Notes: generated by a model not told the origin, from the letters alone. A DNA stretch of 64,000 bases from Zetaproteobacteria bacterium CG06_land_8_20_14_3_00_59_53 (GCA_002779605.1 PEWE01000002.1:239833-303832); one strand, 5' to 3'. Numbered from the stretch's first letter, positions 9,045-18,131 are shown. Made by a program: numbers and translations.

Positions 9045-9764
9045 TTAAGCCTGGTAAGCGATCTCGATACCCAGACGTGTAGCCACCTCGTGATACACCT
9101 CGGAAAGCCCCCCCAGATCGCGGCGGAACACATCCTTATCGAGCTTGCGATTGGTTTCTGCATCCCACAGACGACAGCCATCCGGGGTAATCTCATCGCC
9201 CAGCAGAATCTGGCCGCCGTGCTTGCCGAATTCGAGTTTGTAGTCCACCAGCTTGATACCGATAGCGGCGAACATCGCGGTGAGTTCGGTATTCACCTTC
9301 AGCGCGGCTTCCCGCATAAAGGCAATATCCTCGCGCGTGGCCCAGCCGAACAACTCGGCATGCTCGGTATTGATCAGCGGATCGTGCAATGCATCGGATT
9401 TATAGAACAGTTCGGTAAGCGGACGATCCAGCACCAGCCCCTCTTCCAGACCCAACCGCTTGCAGATGGAGCCTGCGGCGATATTGCGCACCACCACTTC
9501 GACAGGAATCATGCTCAGCTGCTTCACGCGCATCTCGATCGAACCGGTGCGGGCCACATAATGCGAGGCGATGCCAGCCGTGTGCAGCTTCTCGAAAATA
9601 AAGGATGAAATGGCGCAGTTCAGCTCGCCCTTGCCGGCGATCACATCATGCTTGATACCATCGAAGGCCGTAGCATCATCCTTGAAAAGCTGGATGAGTT
9701 CGCCCTCGGTTTCGCTGGCATAAAGCTGCTTGCCCTTGCCTTCATACAATAAGATGCCACGCAT
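9045..9764 (-). CDS. purC: Phosphoribosylaminoimidazole-succinocarboxamide synthase
   Basis: SAICAR synthetase: ATP-dependent ligation of aspartate to CAIR in de novo purine synthesis, in the cytoplasm. The protein is 239 residues, the usual length for the short bacterial form. It contains the N-terminal LLYEGKGKQLY motif, VRNIAAGS, and the C-terminal IKLVDYKLEFG and GDEITPDGCRLWD signatures. The ATG at 9764 has GGAG 9 bases upstream. It is transcribed away from rpsF and is followed by the tRNA-Glu unit, so it appears monocistronic. No regulatory element such as a purine riboswitch was noticed in the 250-base divergent gap. Confidence 0.96.
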   Translation of the reverse strand: MRGILLYEGKGKQLYASETEGELIQLFKDDATAFDGIKHDVIAGKGELNCAISSFIFEKLHTAGIASHYVARTGSIEMRVKQLSMIPVEVVVRNIAAGSICKRLGLEEGLVLDRPLTELFYKSDALHDPLINTEHAELFGWATREDIAFMREAALKVNTELTAMFAAIGIKLVDYKLEFGKHGGQILLGDEITPDGCRLWDAETNRKLDKDVFRRDLGGLSEVYHEVATRLGIEIAYQA

Positions 9765-9878
9765 ACACCACGCTCCGGATCAGATATAGAAGCGGCAGCC
9801 TAGCAGTGCCCGCGACAGGGACAAGCCACAGCGTGTAAGGGAATCAACAATACCGAAGCCGTCAGCCGAGATGTTGTC

Positions 9879-9907
9879 TTGCAATGCTGACCTTCCCTGC
9901 CTATAGT
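9879..9907 (+). promoter_or_regulatory. Sigma-70-type promoter of the rpsF operon
   Basis: TTGCAA (9879-9884), 17-base spacer, TATAGT (9902-9907). It lies about 106 bases upstream of the rpsF start, leaving a leader of roughly 100 bases. In many bacteria this leader binds the S6:S18 complex for autoregulation; the fold was not verified here. Confidence 0.7.
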
Positions 9908-10013
9908 GCCGCGCTCGCTGTGCCGGCCATTTCTGTGATGTCCGCAAAGCGGTATACAAATACTCGCTCCGGACGCGCAAAGATTCCGGGGCTTGAAACC
10001 GAGAGAGGCGCCG

Positions 10014-10445
10014 TTGTACTACGAAACCATTTTCATCGTCAATCCTGACGTTTCCCAGGAAAACACCGACATCCTGACCGATGCACTCATTCAGCGTATT
10101 GAGAAAGCAGGCGGTCGCATCGTCAAACGCGAATACTGGGGCTCCCGCCCACTGGCCTACCAGATTGCCAAGCGTAAACGTGGTCATTATGTCCTGCTGG
10201 TCACCGATGGCGAGCCGAAAGCTGCTGCTGCACTGCAGGAAGGCATTCAGCTCGACGAACGTATCATTCGCTTCCTGACCACCCGTCTGACCGAGCTTTC
10301 CGATGAGCCGTCCCCGCTGCTGCGCCGCAAGGTCCGCACAGAAGAGGCTGCTGCCCCGGAAGCTGCTGCTGATGCTCCTGCTGCCGAGGCTGCCGCCCCG
10401 GAAGCTGCCGCTGAAGCCGCCGACGGCGGTGAAGCTGCAGCCTGA
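10014..10445 (+). CDS. rpsF: 30S ribosomal protein S6
   Basis: Small-subunit ribosomal protein that pairs with S18 on the platform of the 30S particle. The core YYETIFIVNPD...WGSRPLAYQIAKRKRGHYVLL is diagnostic. Residues after about 110 form an Ala/Glu-rich tail, typical of S6 proteins with variable acidic C-termini. The start is a TTG: the one at 10014 gives a protein beginning with the usual Tyr-Tyr-Glu and has AGAGAGG 5 bases upstream. Another in-frame TTG at 9993 would add seven residues with a poorer ribosome site. It heads the operon with priB, rpsR, DUF2232, rplI and dnaB. Confidence 0.95.
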   Translation: MYYETIFIVNPDVSQENTDILTDALIQRIEKAGGRIVKREYWGSRPLAYQIAKRKRGHYVLLVTDGEPKAAAALQEGIQLDERIIRFLTTRLTELSDEPSPLLRRKVRTEEAAAPEAAADAPAAEAAAPEAAAEAADGGEAAA

Positions 10446-10464
10446 GCCCTGTGAGCCCGGCGCG

Positions 10465-10806
10465 ATGACGGCCGGTCTTAATCAGGCAAGCTTGAGCGGC
10501 GTTCTCACCGAGGTCCGGCAACGCTGGACACCGGATGGCAGTTTCGCGCTGATCGCCGCTCTGAGCATCGCCCGACCTGAGCTGGGGGCTGCACGCGCCA
10601 GCAATCAGGAAACGCAACCGATACCGCTGCGTGCCGCAGGCAAGGTGGCGGAAGCTTTGAGCAGACTGGAAGGTAAAGGCGTGGCCGTTCGCGGCATTCT
10701 GCGCCGGCGCTATTACAGTCGTGACAATACGCCCCACTGGGGGCAAGTGGAAATCTGGGTGGAAGAATGCCACCCGATACAAGTTCAGGAGGAAGAACAT
10801 GGCTGA
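10465..10806 (+). CDS. priB: Single-stranded-DNA-binding OB-fold protein, PriB-like
   Basis: A 113-residue protein in the position that priB occupies between rpsF and rpsR in beta- and gammaproteobacteria. It reads as a small OB fold: [18 protein letters not shown] near the N-terminus, then [18 protein letters not shown] and a strand-rich end [14 protein letters not shown]. PriB helps PriA reload the replisome (including DnaB, encoded four genes downstream) at stalled forks. The ATG at 10465 lacks a strong ribosome site and probably relies on coupling to rpsF. The end overlaps rpsR by 8 bases. Family assignment rests on position and fold-like pattern rather than strong identity. Confidence 0.65.
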   Translation: MTAGLNQASLSGVLTEVRQRWTPDGSFALIAALSIARPELGAARASNQETQPIPLRAAGKVAEALSRLEGKGVAVRGILRRRYYSRDNTPHWGQVEIWVEECHPIQVQEEEHG

Positions 10807-11176
10807 AGATGCTGTGACCAGAAACGAAACATCAGGCGAGCGCCGTCCGGCTCCGCGCGGGGATCGTCCCGAGCGCGCAGAGCGTGGCGAGCGTAATGCC
10901 GACGACCGTGGCGAGCGCGGTGGCGACGACCGTCGTCCTGCACGCCGTCCGCGCGTTGTGCGCCGTCGCAAGTTCTGCAAGTTCTGTGCTGACGTCAGCA
11001 TTCAGATCGACCACAAGAATCCGGACCTGCTCAAGCAGTTTATTACCGAGCGCTACAAGATTCTGCCGTCGCGCGTGACCGGAACCTGTGCCAAGCATCA
11101 GCGTGCGATCACCACGTCGATCAAGCGTGCACGCGATCTGGCCCTGTTGCCGTTCACGCCGCTGCACCACGATTAA
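10799..11176 (+). CDS. rpsR: 30S ribosomal protein S18 with long N-terminal extension
   Basis: Small-subunit ribosomal protein, partner of S6. The C-terminal ~75 residues are standard S18 (RRKFCKFC, then [23 protein letters not shown] and [10 protein letters not shown], with Zn-ribbon-type cysteines). The first ~50 residues are an Arg/Asp/Glu/Gly-rich low-complexity extension that ordinary 75-residue S18 proteins lack. The ATG at 10799 follows a clear AGGAGG site, so the extension is likely translated. It overlaps the priB stop by 8 bases. Confidence 0.95.
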   Translation: MAEDAVTRNETSGERRPAPRGDRPERAERGERNADDRGERGGDDRRPARRPRVVRRRKFCKFCADVSIQIDHKNPDLLKQFITERYKILPSRVTGTCAKHQRAITTSIKRARDLALLPFTPLHHD

Positions 11177-11233
11177 TGGACTGCTGATGTATAGCGGTGG
11201 CCGGTCCGGACATCGCTATGCATCGCTGTGCAT

Positions 11234-12199
11234 ATGGCACTGAACCAGCAAGTCCGCAGTCTGCCGCCGTTCGCCCGATGGGTGTTGACCCGGCGAATAC
11301 CGTGCGCTGTGCTGGCGACGTTGATGTACGGCTCGGTGCTGGCTGCGGCGGGTTCCGCCCTGTCGCTGCCGCTGCTGGTGGTTCACCTGCTGACTCCGAC
11401 GCTGTTCGCGTTGATTGCCATGGGTGGAGGCTTCAGCTTCGCCATGCAGGTGGTGGCTTTGAGCGGTCTCGGTGTGACGCTGATTTCCTATGGCGACCTC
11501 GGACCCGGCCTGATGCTGGTACTGCTCTATGGCATGCTGCCGGTGCTTGCAGCGAGTACGCTGGCGAAGGCAGGCGGTGTGTCGAAAGGTGCGCTGAATC
11601 TGGCCATCGGTCTGCTGGCAGCCATGCTGGCTGTGCTGCTGACCGGTGCCGCTTCACAGGATGCGTCGGTGATGGAGTTTGTGCGTCAGTTGCTTGCGCC
11701 GCTGTTCGCCGCCTCGCAGCAGGAAGGTATGGATGCGCAGATGTTGACGCGCATCGAACAGATGACGGTATGGGTCTTTCCCGGGCTGACGGTCATCTGT
11801 CTGTGGATGGTCTGGTGGGGAGATGTGATGCTGGCGCGCAATATCGCCACCTATTACAACTTCTACCGCGGCGATACGCAGCCGGTGAGCGAGCTCCGCC
11901 TGCCGCGCAGCGTCGCTTATGGATTCATGCTGCTGATAGCGCTGGCGAGTTTCGCCGCAGGCACACCGCAGTATCTGGCTGCCAATACGGGGCTGGTTTT
12001 TGCAGGGCTGCTTTCCGCACAGGGGCTGTCCGTGGTACACACCTGGCTGCATGCCAAGCGCTTGCAGATCGCAGCCATCGTGATGTATGTGATGTTGTTG
12101 ATACAACCGGTGATGGTATTACCCTTCGCCATGATTGGAATGCTTGATATTTGGTTTGATTATCGCCGGAACATCATGCCGGCAGATGGAGGAAAATGA
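11234..12199 (+). CDS. DUF2232 family membrane protein
   Basis: A 321-residue integral membrane protein with about eight hydrophobic helices. Its position between rpsR and rplI is typical of DUF2232/YybS-like proteins in proteobacteria. Near the C-terminus it has a helix and loop LPRSVAYGFMLLIALASF and then GLSVVHTWLHAKRL, both features of that family. Function is unknown. The ATG at 11234 is preferred over a GTG two codons upstream; neither has a strong ribosome site. The stop overlaps the rplI start as TGATG, implying coupling. Confidence 0.8.
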   Translation: MALNQQVRSLPPFARWVLTRRIPCAVLATLMYGSVLAAAGSALSLPLLVVHLLTPTLFALIAMGGGFSFAMQVVALSGLGVTLISYGDLGPGLMLVLLYGMLPVLAASTLAKAGGVSKGALNLAIGLLAAMLAVLLTGAASQDASVMEFVRQLLAPLFAASQQEGMDAQMLTRIEQMTVWVFPGLTVICLWMVWWGDVMLARNIATYYNFYRGDTQPVSELRLPRSVAYGFMLLIALASFAAGTPQYLAANTGLVFAGLLSAQGLSVVHTWLHAKRLQIAAIVMYVMLLIQPVMVLPFAMIGMLDIWFDYRRNIMPADGGK

Positions 12200-12648
12200 T
12201 GCAGTTGATACTTCTGGAACGAGTCGAGGGTCTCGGCAATGTGGGTGACGAGGTCACTGTTCGCCCCGGCTACGGACGCAACTACCTTTTGCCGCACGGC
12301 AAGGCACAGCTGGCGACCGAAGCCAATCGCAAGGTCTTCGAACGCCGCCGCGAGCAGCTTGAGTCCAAGCAGCGCAATGCGCTGGAACAGGCACAGGCCG
12401 TGGCCGACAAGCTCAAGGGTCTGAATCTGAGCATCTCGCGTGCAACGTCCGATCACGAACACCTGTACGGCTCGGTATCCACCCACGAACTGGCCGACCT
12501 GCTGGTCGAGCATGGCTTTGAAGTGGAACGCCGCCAGGTCATCGTGGACGAGTCCATCAAGCGGGTTGGCGAGCATAACTTCCGCGTGCGTCTGCACCCG
12601 GATGTGACCGCCGAGCTGACGCTGATGGTCGAATCCGAGAACGTGTGA
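12199..12648 (+). CDS. rplI: 50S ribosomal protein L9
   Basis: Large-subunit ribosomal protein of 149 residues, the standard length. The N-terminal domain MQLILLERVEGLGNVGDEV and GYGRNYLLP are diagnostic, with a long connecting helix (residues ~45-75) and a C-terminal rRNA-binding domain. Two adjacent ATGs exist. The second (12199) gives the canonical MQLIL start, sits 6 bases from GGAGG and forms a TGATG overlap with DUF2232. The stop overlaps dnaB as GTGA. Confidence 0.96.
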   Translation: MQLILLERVEGLGNVGDEVTVRPGYGRNYLLPHGKAQLATEANRKVFERRREQLESKQRNALEQAQAVADKLKGLNLSISRATSDHEHLYGSVSTHELADLLVEHGFEVERRQVIVDESIKRVGEHNFRVRLHPDVTAELTLMVESENV

Positions 12649-14033
12649 CACAGAAAGTAACCCCTCTCAGAGCGGACTCCATGCGGGAGCACGTTCCGCC
12701 GCACGCGATGGATGCAGAGCTTGCGGTGCTGGGGGGGATTATGCTCGACCCGGAGGCGCTGGAGCGCCTTGAGGGTTCGCTTCTTCCCGAGCATTTCTAT
12801 GTTGAACGCCATCGCCTGATTTTCGGTGCGATGATGGATCTGGCCGCCAAGGGGCAACCCGTGGATGGTCTGACCATCAAGGATTACCTCGAACAACGCA
12901 GTCTGCTCGACAACTGCGGCGGCGAGAGCTATCTGGGTGAGCTGATCAGCGCCATCCCGACCTCCGCCAATGTGAAACACTACGCCAGCATCGTGCGCGA
13001 CCGCGCCGTGCTGCGCGAGTTGCTCAGCGTGTGTTCCAAGGTCTCGCAGAAGGTATATCAATCGCCGGAGATTGAGGTGGGCGACCATCTCGATCAGGCC
13101 GAAATGGATATGCTGGCTGTCGCCGAACGCTTCTCCCGCTCGCGCCCCACCTTCAGCAAAATGAGCGATCTGATGATCGACGGCTATCACGCGCTGGAAA
13201 AACGCTATGCCGAAAAACGTGCTGTCACCGGCACACCCACCGGCTTCACCGATCTGGATGAGATCACCTCGGGCCTGCAACCCAGTGACCTGCTGATCAT
13301 CGCCGGCCGCCCGGCCATGGGTAAAACCGCCTTCGCCATGAATCTCGCCCGCAATGCAGCCATGCAATCGGATTTCCCCGGTTCGGTGGCCGTGTTCTCG
13401 CTGGAAATGTCCGTGCAGCAGATCGCCATGCGTATGCTGGCCTGCGAGGCACGCGTGAACATGAAGCTGCTGCGCACCGGGCGTTTCTCCGCCGACGACT
13501 GGCGCAAACTGGCCGCAGCCTCCGGCTCGCTTGCCGAATCCCCGATCTTCATCGACGACACCCCGGCCATCTCGGTGACCGATCTGCGCTCTAAGTGCCG
13601 CCGCCTGAAGAAGGAAACCGGTAAACTGAATCTGATCATCATCGATTACCTGCAGCTGATGAGCGGCCGCGCCGATGCCGAGCGCCGCGAACAGGAGATC
13701 TCCGAGATCACCCGTTCTCTGAAAGGTCTGGCCAAGGAGCTGGATGTTCCGGTCATCGCCCTGTCGCAGCTCAACCGCTCGCTGGAATCACGCGCCGACA
13801 AGCGCCCGATGATGTCCGATCTGCGCGAATCCGGTGCTATCGAGCAGGATGCGGATATCATCATGTTTGTGTATCGCGACGAGGTGTACAACAAGAAGCC
13901 GGAGAATGAAGGCCACGCCGAACTGATCATCGCCAAACAGCGTAACGGCCCCACAGGCACGGTGAACCTCACCTTCCTGCACGAGTTCACCCGCTTCGAA
14001 AACTTCGCACATCGCCAGGGCTTCGACGAGTAA
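12645..14033 (+). CDS. dnaB: Replicative DNA helicase DnaB
   Basis: Hexameric 5'-3' replicative helicase. The N-terminal primase-interacting domain begins near PPHAMDAELAVLGGIML. The RecA-like motor has Walker A GRPAMGKT, Walker B LIIIDYLQLM, and the DLRESGAIEQDADIIMFVYR and QRNGPTGTV motifs. It is 462 residues, the normal size, with no intein. The GTG at 12645 overlaps the rplI stop by 4 bases; an ATG at 12681 is an alternative. It is the last gene of the rpsF operon. Confidence 0.96.
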   Translation: MTQKVTPLRADSMREHVPPHAMDAELAVLGGIMLDPEALERLEGSLLPEHFYVERHRLIFGAMMDLAAKGQPVDGLTIKDYLEQRSLLDNCGGESYLGELISAIPTSANVKHYASIVRDRAVLRELLSVCSKVSQKVYQSPEIEVGDHLDQAEMDMLAVAERFSRSRPTFSKMSDLMIDGYHALEKRYAEKRAVTGTPTGFTDLDEITSGLQPSDLLIIAGRPAMGKTAFAMNLARNAAMQSDFPGSVAVFSLEMSVQQIAMRMLACEARVNMKLLRTGRFSADDWRKLAAASGSLAESPIFIDDTPAISVTDLRSKCRRLKKETGKLNLIIIDYLQLMSGRADAERREQEISEITRSLKGLAKELDVPVIALSQLNRSLESRADKRPMMSDLRESGAIEQDADIIMFVYRDEVYNKKPENEGHAELIIAKQRNGPTGTVNLTFLHEFTRFENFAHRQGFDE

Positions 14034-14044
14034 GCCCCCCGCTT

Positions 14045-14067
14045 GCGCATCCACCATCAGGATGCGC
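14045..14067. repeat. Short inverted repeat after dnaB
   Basis: GCGCATCC (14045-14052) and GGATGCGC (14060-14067) form an 8-bp stem with a 7-base loop, 12 bases after the dnaB stop. No T-run follows on either strand, so it may be a 3' mRNA stabiliser or a Rho-dependent end rather than an intrinsic terminator. Confidence 0.4.
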
Positions 14068-14133
14068 GGCATATTGCCAGTTTCCCGGACTTGCCCCAGC
14101 CTGAGGCCTGTGAGCACCCCCCGTAGTCCGGCC

Positions 14134-15222
14134 ATGCCCGATCTGAGCTGTTTCTCCTCCGACTACCAGCGGGCGCGTACCGCCTTTCTCGCGGCTGCCG
14201 GACAGGCAGGCGCACGCCTCACCACCCACCCCCATCCGCTGTGCGGACCCGAAGGCGAACCGCTTGCCACCGATGTGGCATGGCTCGGCGACCCTGATGC
14301 CGGAAACGTACTGCTGCTGCTATCGGCCACGCATGGGGTGGAAGGCTTTAACGGCTCCGCCGCACAGATCGATTTCCTGAGGCATCACAACGGCCTTCCC
14401 GAAGGTGTGGCGGCGCTTCTCATCCATGCGGCCAATCCGCACGGCTTCGCCTGGCTCAGGCGGGTCACCGAGGACGGCGTGGATCTGAACCGCAACTATG
14501 TGGATTTCAGCAAGCCACTACCCGCCAATCCGGGCTATGAGGAACTGGCCGATGCCATCGTGCCCGATTCGTTGGATGTACAAGCCCTTCATGCCTGCGA
14601 CAAGCGACTTTCCGACTACCGCTCAGCCCATGGCAGCGTGTCCTACGAAAAAGCCCTCTCAGCGGGGCAATACACCCATCCGCACGGCCTGTTCTACGGC
14701 GGAAGAGCCATCACATGGTCGCGCAGCATCTGCGAACGCATCGCCGCCGACTTCATGCTTGCTGATCGGAAACAGGTAGCGCTGCTGGATTTTCATACCG
14801 GCCTCGGCCCGTTCGGCTACGGCGAGCCGATCTGCGACCATCATCCGGAGAGCCTTGCTGTAGCGCTTGCCCGTCGCTGGTACGGCGATTCGGTCACCGA
14901 GCCCGCTTTGGGAACCTCAAGCTCTGTAGCGAAGTTCGGCCTGTCGGATTACGGCTGGCAGGATATCGTCGGCCCGCAACTGGTGTTCATCGCGCTGGAG
15001 TTCGGCACCTATTCCTTCGACAATATGATGCAGGTGCTGCGCGCCGACCACTGGCTGCATGCACAGGGCGCGGTGGACTGGCATGCCCCGCAAACGCAGG
15101 CCATCAAGGCCGCCATCCGCCGGCAGTTCTACCCGGCCACCCCGGACTGGCAGGAGATGGTATTGATGCGCTGCCGGCAGTGCATCCGGCAGGCTGTCCG
15201 AGGATTATCTTGCGGGGCTTAG
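14134..15222 (+). CDS. DUF2817 family M14-type carboxypeptidase-like protein
   Basis: A 362-residue protein with the DUF2817 pattern. LLSATHGVEGFNGSAAQ supplies the HxxE-type zinc ligands of M14 peptidases. IHAANPHGFAWLRRVTEDG and VDLNRNYVDF follow, then LLDFHTGLGPFGYGEPI and a late ALEFGTYS. No signal peptide is seen, so it is probably a cytoplasmic metal-dependent hydrolase of unknown substrate. The ATG at 14134 gives the normal family length; an upstream GTG at 14111 is out of favour because it adds non-conserved sequence. It stands 100 bases after dnaB and may be read through from that operon. Confidence 0.82.
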   Translation: MPDLSCFSSDYQRARTAFLAAAGQAGARLTTHPHPLCGPEGEPLATDVAWLGDPDAGNVLLLLSATHGVEGFNGSAAQIDFLRHHNGLPEGVAALLIHAANPHGFAWLRRVTEDGVDLNRNYVDFSKPLPANPGYEELADAIVPDSLDVQALHACDKRLSDYRSAHGSVSYEKALSAGQYTHPHGLFYGGRAITWSRSICERIAADFMLADRKQVALLDFHTGLGPFGYGEPICDHHPESLAVALARRWYGDSVTEPALGTSSSVAKFGLSDYGWQDIVGPQLVFIALEFGTYSFDNMMQVLRADHWLHAQGAVDWHAPQTQAIKAAIRRQFYPATPDWQEMVLMRCRQCIRQAVRGLSCGA

Positions 15223-15273
15223 CGCCTGTTAAACCAGGCCGGACGTCTTGAAAGAGCCTCTATAGCGCTGGCA

Positions 15274-15762
15274 TCAGTCAAAACAGTCCAGCAGCCTCTG
15301 CATCAATGACTTCTCCTGCACAGCAGCACCGGCATCGGATTCACCGGCTTGTTTGTAGCGCCAGGCCTCCTCGAAAGGTATGCCTTTGCTCATGGCCATC
15401 GCCAGCGGACAAAGACCACCACGATCAAGGATGTGGTCCACCTTTTCCACCCATGCCGCGCGGGGATTGAACGAGCGGGGTTTGCCTCCGATCCTGCTGA
15501 TAAATTCCTTGGCAATTTTGCGGGAGAGCATGCTTTCCTTACCCTCTTCCTCAACAGTCTGATCGAGCCATGTGCGTGTCTCCGCAAATACCGGAATGCT
15601 GCTTTTATCGCTGATCCAGCTGCTGACAAAGTCCGATATGTTTTCCCTTCGTGCTTCTATCCGATCATCCGGATTGCGCTGCAGAAAGGCGAGGCGGTTC
15701 TCTGTGCCCGCCAACTTGGCAGGTCGGTAATCCTTTTCAGGCTCGGTGGCCGCATCGTCCAC
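15274..15762 (-). CDS. Hypothetical protein, last gene of the ATP-grasp/GNAT-C39 operon
   Basis: A 162-residue protein that I do not recognise. It is charged and soluble, with no signal peptide or membrane helix. The C-terminal half contains KEFISRIGGKPRSFNPRAAW and then LDRGGLCPLAMAMSKG, perhaps a small helical domain. A GTG at 15762 with GGAAG 7 bases upstream is the best start that does not run into the upstream gene; the open frame continues further but overlaps the DUF155 stop by over 70 bases. It lies 32 bases after that gene on the same strand, so probably the same transcript. Confidence 0.6.
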   Translation of the reverse strand: MDDAATEPEKDYRPAKLAGTENRLAFLQRNPDDRIEARRENISDFVSSWISDKSSIPVFAETRTWLDQTVEEEGKESMLSRKIAKEFISRIGGKPRSFNPRAAWVEKVDHILDRGGLCPLAMAMSKGIPFEEAWRYKQAGESDAGAAVQEKSLMQRLLDCFD

Positions 15763-15794
15763 TCCAGTTCTTCCGGAGGGGTGGATTCGATTGT

Positions 15795-16586
15795 CTAGAT
15801 GAATTTGAACAGGTCGTGCATCAGGAAGAAGAAGATTTCGATGGCGATCAGCCAGATGATGATCCATTCCAGCAGCGAGGAGTGTTTGTGGTTCTGCTCA
15901 TCGGCCAGCATGTCGAACATGTCGTGGATGATCTGCAGTTTCTTATTGAGCACCTCCACGCGCGGAGCGACATCGAGATAGCTGACGATGCCGCGGTAGT
16001 GCTCTTCCAGCTCCGGGTATTCCCAGAAGAATTCAGGGGTATCGAGCAGCGCGTGATGCAGCAGTATCTCGCTTTCCACCAGAAACAACTGACCGCGCAT
16101 GCGGGAGATGGCTTTCCTTCCCAGCTGAGTGGAGCCGGCCTTGGCCATATTGCGCGGGATGTAGGCGGTGCTTTCGATGGTGGTCTCGGCATAGGCCTCA
16201 AGCTCGGAGAGCTTGCAGGACTGTGCTAATCCATGCGACACCGCCAGCTTCACCATGATATCGCTGCTGTTCAGGGTGATATGATCCGAGCGGATGCGTG
16301 TGGCCCCGTCAGCTGCCAGATCGAAGGTGAAGTAATCCCCGATGGGCTCCTCCAGCGGCTCCTCCAGAAAGACGCTGAGCTGATCCAGAATACGCTTTTC
16401 ACTGTCGTGTCCGGTTCCCCAGAGCACCACCACGCCATAATCGAACAGGAACACATCCCCGGCAGCATCTTTCACATGCAGCGCATTGCGATAGACGCAG
16501 GTGCGGTAAGCGGTTGCGAAATGCTCCTGCAGGGCGTCGAAATTGAAATGCTTGGCCAGCACATAGGTATCGCATCTTGTTTGCAT
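15795..16586 (-). CDS. RMD1/YagE family (DUF155) protein, C-terminally membrane-anchored
   Basis: A 263-residue DUF155 protein. The N-terminal part includes DVFLFDYGVVVLWG and then the helical stretch LEAYAETTIESTAYIPRNMA. It ends with the expected membrane segment LEWIIIWLIAIEIFFFLMHD. Yeast relatives (RMD1, RMD8, RRG1-type) have ill-defined roles, and bacterial members are uncharacterised. The ATG at 16586 has a strong AGGAAGG site. It is 50 bases downstream of the RimK-like ligase gene in the same operon, which suggests that this membrane protein works with the ligase system. Confidence 0.82.
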   Translation of the reverse strand: MQTRCDTYVLAKHFNFDALQEHFATAYRTCVYRNALHVKDAAGDVFLFDYGVVVLWGTGHDSEKRILDQLSVFLEEPLEEPIGDYFTFDLAADGATRIRSDHITLNSSDIMVKLAVSHGLAQSCKLSELEAYAETTIESTAYIPRNMAKAGSTQLGRKAISRMRGQLFLVESEILLHHALLDTPEFFWEYPELEEHYRGIVSYLDVAPRVEVLNKKLQIIHDMFDMLADEQNHKHSSLLEWIIIWLIAIEIFFFLMHDLFKFI

Positions 16587-16636
16587 GGTGTTTCCTTCCT
16601 GTCGGGGAACAGACTGTTTGATGAAAGCCCGGTGCG

Positions 16637-18127
16637 CTAGGCGTTGCGCATCGCTTCGATGCGGCGGATGAACTCGCCGATGATGGTATCGTACAAAGCT
16701 CCCTTGAGCACCTTGTCCTCCACCGACTCATCGAGGCTGGGATTGTCGTTCACTTCAATCACGAAGATACCCTTGTCGTTCTGTTTCAGATCCACGCCAT
16801 AGAAACCGTTGCCGATCAGGGCTGCGGATTCGAGTGCGATGCGCACCACTTCCGGTGGGGCATCCTCGACATACATGGTTTCGAAGCCGCCGTATCGCGC
16901 CGAGCCTGCCGCCTCGTGGTTGACAATCTGCCAGTGTCCGCGCGCCTGCCGGTACTGACAGGCGTACAGAGGCTTTCCATTGAGAATCCCGATACGCCAG
17001 TCGTAGGCCGTGTACATGAACTCCTGCGCCAGAATGATACGCGAATGAGCAAACAGGCTCCTCGCCGCCTCCAGCACCTCGGCCCGGTTCCCGCATTTGA
17101 ACATGCCGCGCGAAAATGAACCGTCCGGAATCTTCAACACCATCGGGTAGCCCAGTTCGTCTTCCAGTCGCAGCACCGTCTGCTCGTTAAAGCGATAGCG
17201 GTTCAGCGGGATGGTTTTCGGGGTCGGTAGATTCTGCGCAGTCAATCGCTCCCACAGATATACCTTGTTCGTACAACGGATGATGGATTTCGGATCGTCG
17301 ATCACCGGCATGCCCTCGGCCTCGGCCTTGCGGGCGAAGCGGAAGGTATGATTGTCGATCGAGGTGGTTTCGCGGATGAACAGTGCATCGTATTCGGCGA
17401 TGCGGCTGAAATCCTTGCGCGTGATCAGCTCCACATCCACCCGCTGCCGGTGGCCGGCCTTGATGAACAAATCCAGAGCATCCATATCCGAGGGCGGCAT
17501 CTTGTCGTTCGGATTGTACAGAATCGCCAGATCGTACAGCGCCGGCTTGCGGCTATCGCTGCGCTTCTTGCGCGGCACACGGGCATGCGAGCGCAGGCTG
17601 GTCTCGAAGAAATCACCGAGCGAGGCGGTCACCTGATGCAGACCCATCGGCCGGATAGCGCGGATCTTCCAGCGCTTGCCCCGCTCGATCACCACCTTGA
17701 GTAGCGGATAACGGAACACATCGAACACCTCGGCGGCCAACCGCTTGAAGCGCGCATCGCCCGCCTGACCGAAAAACACATACAGGTCGAAGGACTCCAC
17801 CGGAGGCTCGGCCAGCCTCTTGACGGTTTTCTCCAGCAGACTCTCCAGATCGGGCAGCGCAAAGGCATACAGGCCCTGACGCGACAGATCGATGATATCG
17901 GCAATGGTCGGCATCGGGATATCGCTGCGCGCCTCGGCCAGCAAGGAGCAGTAATAGCCTCCGCTCAGATAGGTGTAGTGACGGCAGAGATTGATGATGC
18001 GCATCGGACGCTTCTGCGGCACGGGCTGCCGGGTCAGGTAATCATTGGCCGCCAGCACCTCCAGGCCCTCGATATCCCATTTCCAGTCCTTCAGGCGGTC
18101 CACGATCACGGTATGGCGTACAGGCAA
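16637..18127 (-). CDS. RLAN-domain RimK-family ATP-grasp ligase
   Basis: A 496-residue two-domain protein. Residues 1-~190 match the RimK-like ATP-grasp N-terminal (RLAN) domain (RIINLCRHYTYLSGGYYCSLLAEARSD, with the break at a Gly-Gly-Tyr-Tyr). Residues ~200-496 are a RimK-type ATP-grasp: MVLKIPDGSFSRGMFK for the ATP loop, AQEFMYTAYDWRIGI, and the metal site FVIEVNDNPSLDE. Such enzymes join an amino acid or peptide to a carboxylate through an acyl phosphate. The TTG start has GGGGAG 7 bases upstream and lies 4 bases after the GNAT-C39 stop. The conserved pairing suggests peptide or amino-acid modification; the substrate is unknown. Confidence 0.85.
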   Translation of the reverse strand: MPVRHTVIVDRLKDWKWDIEGLEVLAANDYLTRQPVPQKRPMRIINLCRHYTYLSGGYYCSLLAEARSDIPMPTIADIIDLSRQGLYAFALPDLESLLEKTVKRLAEPPVESFDLYVFFGQAGDARFKRLAAEVFDVFRYPLLKVVIERGKRWKIRAIRPMGLHQVTASLGDFFETSLRSHARVPRKKRSDSRKPALYDLAILYNPNDKMPPSDMDALDLFIKAGHRQRVDVELITRKDFSRIAEYDALFIRETTSIDNHTFRFARKAEAEGMPVIDDPKSIIRCTNKVYLWERLTAQNLPTPKTIPLNRYRFNEQTVLRLEDELGYPMVLKIPDGSFSRGMFKCGNRAEVLEAARSLFAHSRIILAQEFMYTAYDWRIGILNGKPLYACQYRQARGHWQIVNHEAAGSARYGGFETMYVEDAPPEVVRIALESAALIGNGFYGVDLKQNDKGIFVIEVNDNPSLDESVEDKVLKGALYDTIIGEFIRRIEAMRNA

Positions 18128-18131
18128 GGTG

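Noticed and set aside
9780..10187. 135-residue minus-strand ORF between purC and rpsF
   Set aside because: It lies across the rpsF promoter and gene in antisense; no ribosome site, no family pattern.
11197..12147. 316-residue plus-strand ORF overlapping DUF2232
   Set aside because: Alternative-frame Arg/Ala/Cys-rich shadow; the DUF2232 frame has membrane helices and a coupled stop/start with rplI.
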